Shown here in pieces: positions 16,627-23,635 of a stretch of DNA of 33,883 nucleotides (within the stretch, counting starts at the first letter, position 1; each line of letters begins with the position of its first letter). Below the pieces are notes generated by a model, which saw only the letters and a list, made by a program, of their open reading frames with translations, did no database searches and was not told the DNA's origin. The position numbers were made by a program, and so were the translations under genes. The DNA comes from Akkermansiaceae bacterium (GTDB taxonomy: Bacteria > Verrucomicrobiota > Verrucomicrobiia > Verrucomicrobiales > Akkermansiaceae): assembly GCA_903878115.1 (NCBI GenBank), contig CAIRGO010000101.1, positions 1-33,883 on the forward strand, given 5' to 3'.

Positions 16627-19194
16627 TTATGGTGTTAGCCAAGATTTGATGCGAAAGAATGCGCGATCTTCGGTGCGAGAAATATTGGTGGAGAAAGTCT
16701 GACCGTTGCCTGCGATGTCTGTGACGCCCGGCAATACTTGCCACTGATCGTTAACAAGAGTGCGTGAACTTTCTATTGCGTAGTGGCGAGTCATTCCCTC
16801 GTAGCCGATTCCTGCTGCTTGGCGAGTAGGAAACGAGAGAGTGATTTGATTCTCCTCAATAGCGACGTTGAGCATTGGTGCCGCTTCATTTTGTAAAGGA
16901 TCAGTGCCAAAAATGTATTCATTTTCGTTGCTCATGCCATCGCCATCAGAATCAGCAGCATTGCCAGATATTTCTGCATTTGCCATGGCTGTATCATCGA
17001 AATAATATTGTTTCCATGCTTCATACGGTGCGACTCCTGCGACAACACCGTTTTGCATGCGTAGGGCCGCTTGTGGCGGTGGCGGATTGATGGTAACCGT
17101 GGCGTTGGTGGAGTTCGCACCGATGGTATTTGTTGCATTTGTCACTTTGACCCAATAACTGGTTTCTGCGATCAGAGATGGAGTGGTGAAACTTGCCGAG
17201 TTCGTTCCTACTGGCGTTGTTGAATTACCCGCAAGACCTTGATACCATTGATAGGTAAAAGGTGCCAGACCACCAGCGATGACACTGAGGGTGGTGGTAG
17301 AGTTTTCATCAATGGCGATCGATGCTGGCGGTGTAAGAATCGCAGCGCCATTGGTCACCGTGACAACGGAAGTGATTGAGTTGACACCCTTAGTATTCAC
17401 CGCATTGGTTATTTTTACCCAGTAACTGGTATTAGCTGTAAGTGCGCCACTAGTATAATCGGGAGAATTCGTGCCGACAGGAATCGTGGTGGTGCCAGCT
17501 TTCCCTTGATACCATTGATAGGTAAAAGGAGCTGTGCCTTTAGCCACGACGTGCAACGAGACCGTTCCGCCGAGGCTAACACTGCTGGTCGTTACTGGTT
17601 GGGTGGCGATCGCCGCAGGAACATTGACGGTCACAAAAGCGGTTTGCGAGAAGGCTCCCGCGAGATTGGCGGCGTTGGTTACTTTTACCCAGTAGCTGGT
17701 ATTTGCTGTGAGTTTTGGGGTGCTAAATGAGGCTTTCGCACTAACGGGTTTAGAAGTGTCGCCACTTAACCCTTGATACCATTGATAGGCTAACTTCGCC
17801 GTTCCTCCACCAGCCACTAACAATTTGGCACTTTTTCCACTGAGAATGGTCACAGACTGCGGTTGAGTCACGATGCTTGCTGGTTGAATCACACTCACCG
17901 CAGCGGCTTTGGAAATGGCTCCTACGTTGTTCACTCGATTGGTTACCTTCACCCAAAAGCTGGTGTTGGCAGTGAGTGGATCTGAGGTAAACGAGGGTGA
18001 GTTTGTCCCCACTGGCTTGGTGATGATGCCGCTGGCACCTTCATACCACTGGTAAGTGATCGGCTGCGTGCCCGATGCTACTACGGACATAGTAGCGCTT
18101 GTTCCAGTTCCTACAGAGGAGGCCGCGGGTCCCGTAGTGATCGCGGCGGGAAGTAGAATTGCCACCGTGGCGGTACTGGATAAAACACCCTGAGGCCTGC
18201 CAGTATTCGTGACTTTCACCCAATAACTGGTGAGTGTTGCTAGTTTGGGTGTGATGAATGTAGCTGAATTGGTGCCAACAGGAGTGGTGGTAACGCCAGA
18301 TATTCCTTGGTACCATTGGTAGGTGAACGGTGCTGTGCCCGAAGCAGTGACAGAAAGTGTCGCCGTTCCGCCGCTACTGGTGGCGGTGGATTGTGGTTGC
18401 ACATCGATCACAGCAGGTTGGACGATGGAAATGTTAGCTGTGTTCGAATTTACCCCTGCAGGTGTCAGCGAATTGGTCACCTTGACCCAGTAACTGGTAT
18501 CCGCTATGAGCGCCGGAGTGGTGAAGGTGGGGGAATTGGTACCGACAGCTGTGCTGGTGTTGCCTGAAGTTCCTTGATACCACCTGTAGGTAAACGGAGC
18601 GCTGCCGCTAGCAGTCACGCTGAGAGTAGTGGTGCTTCCGCTAGCAATGCTGGAAGATGCGGGATGGCTCACGATGCCTGCTACGGGCGGCGGCGCTATG
18701 GTGATGGTGAACGAGCCAGAAGCAAAACGCCCGCTGAACCCCGAGTTTTCCCATGCTTTGATGGTGATCGGAAAATTGCCAGTCTGCGTAGGTATGCCCG
18801 AAAGCGTGGTTGATTTACTGGCTCTGTTTACTAGGGTTAATCCAGTGGGGAGAGTTCCCGTAGAAATTTGCCATGATCCAGGCGTATGACCGCCTGCGCC
18901 GACAATTTGAAATACTCCGTTCAATTGCACTCCAGAGCTCGCTGGAATGGTGGCCGATCCGGATGACGGCGAGACTTGACTCACCAAGGTGGCTCCCGCA
19001 ACCGTATCGTAGGCACCGAGTCCTGCGACGGTGGCAATTGTCAATGATACGGTATTCATGACCCCTGATGTGCCTAACACATTTGCCTCGGGTAAGAGCA
19101 TTTGGATCAAAGGTGAACGCTGGAAAAGTAAAATTAATGAGCTGCACTTTGAGCAGAAACGTTTTACAGATTTGAGTATTTTTTGTGATTTCAT
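16627..19194 (-). CDS. Ig-repeat exported protein with putative FMN-attachment motif (long paralog)
   Basis: At 855 residues, this is the larger of two tandem paralogs. The N-terminal 70 residues (LILLFQRSPLIQMLLPEA, then GLGAYD63-TVAGAT69) match the paralog nearly residue for residue without gaps, whereas the domains after them diverge. A putative-Ig domain spans about 85-168 (LSGIPTQTGNFPITIKAW). Six Ig-like repeats of about 88 residues follow (about 171-705), each with YQWYQG-like and SYWVKVTN motifs. A Ca-loop linker (DSDGDGMSNENEYIFGTDPL) and a C-terminal beta module (GYEGMTRHYAIE) ending KSWLTP close the protein. It starts 32 bp after the DUF4266 gene. I infer that ApbE from the same operon flavinylates T69; the electron partner is unknown. 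Confidence 0.82.
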   Translation of the reverse strand: MKSQKILKSVKRFCSKCSSLILLFQRSPLIQMLLPEANVLGTSGVMNTVSLTIATVAGLGAYDTVAGATLVSQVSPSSGSATIPASSGVQLNGVFQIVGAGGHTPGSWQISTGTLPTGLTLVNRASKSTTLSGIPTQTGNFPITIKAWENSGFSGRFASGSFTITIAPPPVAGIVSHPASSSIASGSTTTLSVTASGSAPFTYRWYQGTSGNTSTAVGTNSPTFTTPALIADTSYWVKVTNSLTPAGVNSNTANISIVQPAVIDVQPQSTATSSGGTATLSVTASGTAPFTYQWYQGISGVTTTPVGTNSATFITPKLATLTSYWVKVTNTGRPQGVLSSTATVAILLPAAITTGPAASSVGTGTSATMSVVASGTQPITYQWYEGASGIITKPVGTNSPSFTSDPLTANTSFWVKVTNRVNNVGAISKAAAVSVIQPASIVTQPQSVTILSGKSAKLLVAGGGTAKLAYQWYQGLSGDTSKPVSAKASFSTPKLTANTSYWVKVTNAANLAGAFSQTAFVTVNVPAAIATQPVTTSSVSLGGTVSLHVVAKGTAPFTYQWYQGKAGTTTIPVGTNSPDYTSGALTANTSYWVKITNAVNTKGVNSITSVVTVTNGAAILTPPASIAIDENSTTTLSVIAGGLAPFTYQWYQGLAGNSTTPVGTNSASFTTPSLIAETSYWVKVTNATNTIGANSTNATVTINPPPPQAALRMQNGVVAGVAPYEAWKQYYFDDTAMANAEISGNAADSDGDGMSNENEYIFGTDPLQNEAAPMLNVAIEENQITLSFPTRQAAGIGYEGMTRHYAIESSRTLVNDQWQVLPGVTDIAGNGQTFSTNISRTEDRAFFRIKSWLTP
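17084..18684 (-). repeat. Six tandem Ig-like repeats within the long paralog
   Basis: Six in-frame units of roughly 265 bp encode Ig-like domains. Shared DNA blocks such as the YQWYQG and SYWVKVTN codons recur in every unit, so this stretch could change repeat number by recombination. The repeats are similar but not identical. Confidence 0.8.
18988..19008 (-). other. Putative FMN-attachment site DTVAGAT (long paralog)
   Basis: These codons encode residues 63-69, with T69 (18988-18990) as the inferred FMN acceptor. The motif differs from the ApbE consensus only by Ala at the Ser/Thr position before Gly, and it keeps the essential Asp, Gly, Ala and Thr. Confidence 0.5.
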
Positions 19195-19226
19195 AGTAAT
19201 GAGATTAGGGAGATATTTTTTAAAAA

Positions 19227-19454
19227 TTAGTTGCAGCCGCAGCCACCGCCGCCTACGCCACCACCGCCAAAGCTGGCTTCGCGCGAAAAATAAGCATGCT
19301 CGGTCATGGCTTTTAGCAGGGGATCACGATCATTGCTCATGAGCGGATTTGCTAGATTGCCGCGTTCATAGGGCTTCACCCGCACCAGTTGTTGCGTGCA
19401 ACTAGAGAAGGATAAAACGATTGCCGTTAGTCTGAAAAGAGTGAGTGATTTCAT
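19227..19454 (-). CDS. DUF4266 small lipoprotein
   Basis: This is a 75-residue lipoprotein with a signal ending LSFSSC (lipid-modified C19). The mature part has VKPYERGNLANPLM and HAYFSREASFGGGG, and the C-terminus is GGGGVGGGGCGCN. I recognise the V-x-P-Y-E-R-G...L core and the Gly-rich CGC-N tail as DUF4266, a family found next to DUF3570 and ApbE genes. The function is unknown; a C-x-C pair in a flexible Gly tail could bind a metal or be a substrate of the neighbouring thioredoxin. It starts 4 bp after the TlpA-like gene ends. Confidence 0.85.
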   Translation of the reverse strand: MKSLTLFRLTAIVLSFSSCTQQLVRVKPYERGNLANPLMSNDRDPLLKAMTEHAYFSREASFGGGGVGGGGCGCN

Positions 19455-19458
19455 AGTT

Positions 19459-19947
19459 TTATTTTCCTAACAGTTCTTCAATTTCTTTGCTGTATTCGGC
19501 TTCTGTTTTGGCACCTTTAAACCCTTGATGAATGTAGCGAATTTTTCCTGTGCGATCTACGAGATAGCTCGATGGCATGGTGGGTGGATTGAAAAACCCA
19601 GCCGCCTTGTGTTGCGCATCGTGAACAAGAGTAAAGTTGACTTTATTTTTTGCGGCAAATGCTTGGTATTTCGCAGCATCTTCATCGACACCGATCCCGA
19701 TGATCACCAGTCCTTTGGCGCCGTATTTTTGCTGCAAGTTTGACATGGAAGGAAATGATGCTTTGCAAGGACCACACCACGAGGCCCAAAAATCTACGAG
19801 CACCACTTTTCCGGAAGTGTTAGGCAGCGCTGCACCCGGTAATAGTCCGGAAAGTTTTGGCATTGACGCGCCGACAGCAGGTTGACCTGCGGTGGCTAGG
19901 GATAAACTAAGGCAACCGGCGATGAATAATTTGATAATGTTTTTCAT
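19459..19947 (-). CDS. TlpA/ResA-like periplasmic thioredoxin
   Basis: The 162-residue protein has a Sec signal peptide (about 1-20, LFIAGCLSLSLATAG) followed by one thioredoxin fold. The active site is W57-C58-G-P-C61 and the cis-Pro loop is TMPSSYL (P125). KVVLVDFWASWCGPCKASFP is typical of TlpA/ResA-type extracytoplasmic disulfide reductases. Within this operon it may keep the cysteines of the DUF4266 protein or another partner reduced. It starts 26 bp after the ApbE gene. Confidence 0.92.
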   Translation of the reverse strand: MKNIIKLFIAGCLSLSLATAGQPAVGASMPKLSGLLPGAALPNTSGKVVLVDFWASWCGPCKASFPSMSNLQQKYGAKGLVIIGIGVDEDAAKYQAFAAKNKVNFTLVHDAQHKAAGFFNPPTMPSSYLVDRTGKIRYIHQGFKGAKTEAEYSKEIEELLGK

Positions 19948-19973
19948 AACGAATGTAATTGTTTTTTGTTAAT

Positions 19974-20945
19974 TTAGGCAGCTTGAACTTGTTTGCGGAT
20001 AAAGTTTTTGGTTTTTTCGACACTCTGTTCGTCTTGAACACAGGCATCAAGTTGTGGCGCACAGTTGGCATAATGCAGACCTTCTTTTTTGCCCAGCACG
20101 AAAATGCAGGTAGCGTAAATGCCAGCCATGAGGCAGGTGGGTGCGGTCACTGTCACTGCATGCAATCCATTTCGCACTGGCCATCCTGTGCGTGGGTCGA
20201 TGATATGGCCGTAGGTCACGCCATGGTGCTCGAAGCGTCGCGCATAATCGCCCGATGCGCAGACCGCAAATCCGGATACCGCCAAGCCGCCGATGCATTT
20301 GTCATGCTGAATGCCATCCTGAATGCCGACATGCCAGAAGGGATGAATGCCATTTCCGCCGATGCCGAAAATGTCACGCCCGAGGTCGATGAGTGCATCC
20401 ACAATGCTATGGCGCACAGCGATTTTCACCAATTGGTCAACAGCGTATTCCTTACCAAAACCGCCAAAATCTAAGCCCATTCCTGCATGGGGTAAAAAGA
20501 TCGCGTTAGCGCGACGTTGCACTTTTCCCCAACCGGTGAGCCGCAGTGCTTCATTGATCGCAGTTGTAGCAGGAAGCTCAGTATGAACTTTTTTCCAATC
20601 CCAGACCTGCAATAAAGGCAACATACTAGGATCGAGAATGCCTTTTGTTAGATGAAACATATCATCGGCAAGATCTAACATAGTCGCCATTTCTTGATCG
20701 ATGGTGACCCATTCGTGACCTGCTGCTTGATTGATTTTTGAAACGAGCGAGTCAGCGCGGAAGCGCGAAAATTTCGCTTCAAAATCCCCAAGCCAGCCCA
20801 ACGCATCTGCGAGGAATAATAGTGATTTTTTTTCATCCTCGCAGCGAAATTGAATCACACAAGCAGTTCCTAAGGCACGGAAACTCACAGTGCGCACACC
20901 GCGTGCGTCGGGAGTTACCGGAACATAGTTAGGTGATGAAGCCAT
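19974..20945 (-). CDS. apbE: ApbE-family FAD:protein FMN transferase, apparently without signal peptide
   Basis: From the ATG at 20945 (MASSPNYVPV) the protein has 323 residues and family motifs: FRALGTACVIQF near the start, GLDFGGFGKEYAVDQL (about 158-173), DLGRDIFGIGG, ASGDYARRFEHHGVTYGHIIDPRTG-type residues (about 230-253) and a C-terminal MAGIYATCIFVLG. ApbE moves FMN from FAD onto Thr/Ser of target proteins, needing Mg2+. Two features are odd. No signal peptide or lipobox is visible. In the C-terminal A-D-x-x-[AS]-T motif the Asp is Gly (residue 275). An in-frame start at 21014 would overlap the DUF3570 gene by 56 bp and does not add a good signal. The likely substrates are the two downstream Ig-repeat proteins. 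Confidence 0.88.
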   Translation of the reverse strand: MASSPNYVPVTPDARGVRTVSFRALGTACVIQFRCEDEKKSLLFLADALGWLGDFEAKFSRFRADSLVSKINQAAGHEWVTIDQEMATMLDLADDMFHLTKGILDPSMLPLLQVWDWKKVHTELPATTAINEALRLTGWGKVQRRANAIFLPHAGMGLDFGGFGKEYAVDQLVKIAVRHSIVDALIDLGRDIFGIGGNGIHPFWHVGIQDGIQHDKCIGGLAVSGFAVCASGDYARRFEHHGVTYGHIIDPRTGWPVRNGLHAVTVTAPTCLMAGIYATCIFVLGKKEGLHYANCAPQLDACVQDEQSVEKTKNFIRKQVQAA

Positions 20946-20958
20946 GGGGTTAAGAAAG

Positions 20959-22131
20959 TTAAAATTCAGCAGTGAAACCAAATGTCCATATATTGGCGGC
21001 CATGTATGCCTCACTGGGTGCTTGATCCGATCCGATGCCGTTCATTTGGTAGCGTTCATAGGCGGCGGTGGCGGCTACGTTTTCACTGAGTTGATAACGC
21101 ACGCGTAGACCGAGGCTTAAGGCATCTAACGAAGAAAGGCGATAGTCCGCAGAATAGTTAGGCCCAGAGCCAGTGGGGTAGTCAGGCGGATTGGTGATCG
21201 GCACTCCATCCAAAGTATTGTGGAAAAAATTCGCAGCATTTTGGCGATAGTAGCGCGCGAAAGGTGTAATTTCCCATTTTTCACCGAAAGCTTGACGCCA
21301 CTCTACCTGCAGTGTTTGTGAGAATACACCGTAGTCATCGTGCGCTAGGCGCAGAGTGGCGTCCAGTGCTCCGTGAGCGTCTTCAAAAAAATGTGTGCCC
21401 TGCAGTTGTAGCACCTCGCGCATGCGGCTATCGGGCCGATTTTCGGCATAGGTATTAACTACCGGAACCTCGATGAATCCGCCTAAGCCATCGTCAAATT
21501 GAACGATGTCCGTGCGCTGAATCGACTTGTAGGGATCATTTAGATACCCTTGATTGAAGCCAATTGTCAAATTAGCGGTGACGATGGTATTTTTATCGAT
21601 GATCTGAGTGACTCCAGTGAAAAAATCATAGCTCTTTTTATCTTGTGGATCGATGCCATAGACACTCACATCATCGTCCAGATAATTGATTCCGTAGGCC
21701 AAGGTCGTATTCTTTTGATTCAATTCCCACTTATCACTGAGAGCTAGCCCATAAGAAAGATAGTCGCTTTCCTTGCTGCGCGAAATTTCTAACTCCACTC
21801 GGTGATCTCCGAACTGTTGTGAAAGTGCCCCCATAATTCCGGTGCGCACATCTTCTAATTGTTGAAGAAAGGGTTGCAGTCCGCCAGGTTGTGCACCAGA
21901 GGGCGAAGCACCACTGATGGCGTCACGCAGGTATTGAAAACGAAATGAAGTGGATTCTGTTATGTCGATATCCCCGCGCAGATACCAAGACTCTACTGTG
22001 ATGCGGTCACTTTCCTCTTGATAAAGTTGGTAGCTTGTATCGTAGCGTTGGTTTTGTAGGTCGAACGAAAGCTCTGCTTTGCCAGAAGAAGGCCAGAGTG
22101 CGGGAGCAAGTGCGAGGTATTTTGGATTCAT
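20959..22131 (-). CDS. DUF3570 outer-membrane beta-barrel-like protein
   Basis: The 390-residue protein opens the operon. The hallmark is DAISGASPSGAQP near residue 70, preceded by LYQEESDRITVESWYLRGDI, both typical of DUF3570. The rest consists of alternating amphipathic strands (FRFQYLRD, TLAYGINYLDDDVSVYG, ATAAYERYQMNG) and ends in Phe (WTFGFTAEF), as in outer-membrane barrels. The N-terminus (MNPKYLALAPALWPSSGKA) is at best a short, weak signal peptide; an in-frame stop just upstream rules out a longer start. The family function is unknown. A candidate TATAAT -10 box lies just upstream and apbE follows after 13 bp. Confidence 0.85.
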   Translation of the reverse strand: MNPKYLALAPALWPSSGKAELSFDLQNQRYDTSYQLYQEESDRITVESWYLRGDIDITESTSFRFQYLRDAISGASPSGAQPGGLQPFLQQLEDVRTGIMGALSQQFGDHRVELEISRSKESDYLSYGLALSDKWELNQKNTTLAYGINYLDDDVSVYGIDPQDKKSYDFFTGVTQIIDKNTIVTANLTIGFNQGYLNDPYKSIQRTDIVQFDDGLGGFIEVPVVNTYAENRPDSRMREVLQLQGTHFFEDAHGALDATLRLAHDDYGVFSQTLQVEWRQAFGEKWEITPFARYYRQNAANFFHNTLDGVPITNPPDYPTGSGPNYSADYRLSSLDALSLGLRVRYQLSENVAATAAYERYQMNGIGSDQAPSEAYMAANIWTFGFTAEF

Positions 22132-22151
22132 GGTTTTAAGTTTCTGTTCGC

Positions 22152-22157
22152 ATTATA
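22152..22157 (-). promoter_or_regulatory. Candidate -10 box for the DUF3570-ApbE-Ig operon
   Basis: A perfect TATAAT lies on the minus strand 20 bp before the DUF3570 start codon. No good -35 box is seen at 16-18 bp spacing. A perfect palindrome TTTCATGAAA (22213-22222) farther upstream in this divergent region is a possible operator. Confidence 0.35.
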
Positions 22158-22269
22158 ATTAATCGAGTGAATTTTAAAAATGAATTTACTGTCATTCTTC
22201 TTCTGATAATCTTTTCATGAAATTCTCATTGAAAAAGAAACAGTCTAGGTTACTTCTTGGTAGCATATC

Positions 22270-23592
22270 ATGCAGAATTCGCAGATGGAAAAGCCACGAC
22301 ACAAATATAGAATTGAATTGCTGGCGCTGCTGATCTGTTTAGCGCTGATGGCAGCATGGTCGTTGATGCAGCAGGCATCGGAGAATAAGAAGATCGAGCG
22401 AGCGAAGGTGGAGAATAACAAACCGCGCTTTTATCTTTCTCCGCTGGGAGTGCCGCCGCGCTGGCAACAGTTGGACGATTACCAGCATACCATTACCAAA
22501 GAACAGTTTTTGCATGATTTGACTTCCTATTTCACGGTCAGTGATGCATGGCAACGCTACATCAAAGTCGGCGACAATTATGCGGATATTTCGATGATGG
22601 CGAATGATACGACTGCGATCTTTCGCTTAAACTTTGCGGACGATAGCGAACAGAAAAAATCTGTGAGAAGTTGGCGCCGTCCCAGTGAGTTGGAAAAATT
22701 GAACGAGCAACAACCGCTTGCTGGTCTGCACATTGCGATCGATGCGGGGCACATCGGCGGCGAATGGGCGCAAATGGAAGAGCGTTGGTATAAAATCGGC
22801 GATGGCAAACCGGTGACAGAAGGTGATATGACACTTTATGTAGCGCGTATTTTAAAGCCTGCTTTAGAGGGGCAGGGGGCACAGGTAACTCTTGTGCGGG
22901 CAACAACTGATCCTATCACCAAGCAACGACCTAACACATTGTTAGAACAAGCCAAGCTGATGGTGCCCGCTCCGCAGACGGCATTTCAATTGAACAAAGC
23001 CGCAGAAGGTTTATTTTATCGCACGTCGGAAATTCGCGCTCGTGCCGATTTCGTTAATCAAATCATCAAGCCCGATGTGGTTCTTTGCTTGCATTTTAAT
23101 GCCGTTGCATGGGGTGATCCTGCGCAACCATCATTGGTGGATGAAAATCATTTTCATATTTTACTCAATGGGGCCTACACCGATGATGAATTAGCCTACG
23201 ATGATCAACGCTTCTCGATGATCGAAAAGATCCTCCAAGGGACCATCCATGAAGAAGCCGCTCTTGGTGCGACCATGGCGGATGTATTCGCCGAGGAAAC
23301 GCAACTGCCACCCTATCCTTATGAGGAAAATTCTACCCGCGCCCGCAATGTGAATCAGCACCCTTACCTGTGGGCAAGAAATCTGTTAGCCAATCGGCTT
23401 TATCATTGCCCGGTGATCTTCTTTGAACCTTATGTGATGAATTCACACGAAGTCTATGATCGTGTGCAAGCAGGAGACTACCAAGGCTTGCCAGTGGTAG
23501 CAGGAAAGCCGCGCAAGTCACTCTATCGTGAATATGCTGACGCAGTGGTCGATGGCATGATCAAATACTACCGTGAAGAACGGGCAAAGTAA
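22270..23592 (+). CDS. Membrane-anchored N-acetylmuramoyl-L-alanine amidase-like protein (Amidase_3)
   Basis: The 440-residue protein has a short basic N-terminus and one transmembrane helix (about 16-33), then a spacer, then an amidase domain from about 150. Zinc ligands are visible as IDAG-H161 (followed by IGGEW), E185 (VTEGDMTLYVARIL) and the His of VLCLHFNAV (about 277); a C-terminal Glu in FFEPYVMN is a candidate catalytic residue. The fold cleaves the MurNAc-L-Ala bond of peptidoglycan. The insert between the second His and the C-terminus is longer than in typical AmiC enzymes, so the exact substrate is uncertain. It is divergent from the DUF3570 operon across 138 bp. Confidence 0.82.
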   Translation: MQNSQMEKPRHKYRIELLALLICLALMAAWSLMQQASENKKIERAKVENNKPRFYLSPLGVPPRWQQLDDYQHTITKEQFLHDLTSYFTVSDAWQRYIKVGDNYADISMMANDTTAIFRLNFADDSEQKKSVRSWRRPSELEKLNEQQPLAGLHIAIDAGHIGGEWAQMEERWYKIGDGKPVTEGDMTLYVARILKPALEGQGAQVTLVRATTDPITKQRPNTLLEQAKLMVPAPQTAFQLNKAAEGLFYRTSEIRARADFVNQIIKPDVVLCLHFNAVAWGDPAQPSLVDENHFHILLNGAYTDDELAYDDQRFSMIEKILQGTIHEEAALGATMADVFAEETQLPPYPYEENSTRARNVNQHPYLWARNLLANRLYHCPVIFFEPYVMNSHEVYDRVQAGDYQGLPVVAGKPRKSLYREYADAVVDGMIKYYREERAK

Positions 23593-23596
23593 GCCA

Positions 23597-23617
23597 GGAG
23601 ACGCACGACACGCCTCC
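23597..23617. terminator. Possible hairpin between convergent amidase and phoH genes
   Basis: GGAGACG (23597-23603) and CGCCTCC (23611-23617) can pair around a 7-nt loop. The match has one mismatch on the plus strand and becomes a G-U pair on the minus strand. No T-run follows, so an intrinsic terminator is uncertain. Confidence 0.25.
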
Positions 23618-23635
23618 CAGTTAATAAGTTGTAAA

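Noticed and set aside
17084-18684. Regular repeats considered as a CRISPR array or VNTR
   Set aside because: The units are long, in frame and encode Ig-like domains; there are no spacers.
20946-21014. Longer apbE start overlapping DUF3570
   Set aside because: The added residues do not make a convincing signal peptide and overlap the upstream gene by 56 bp.
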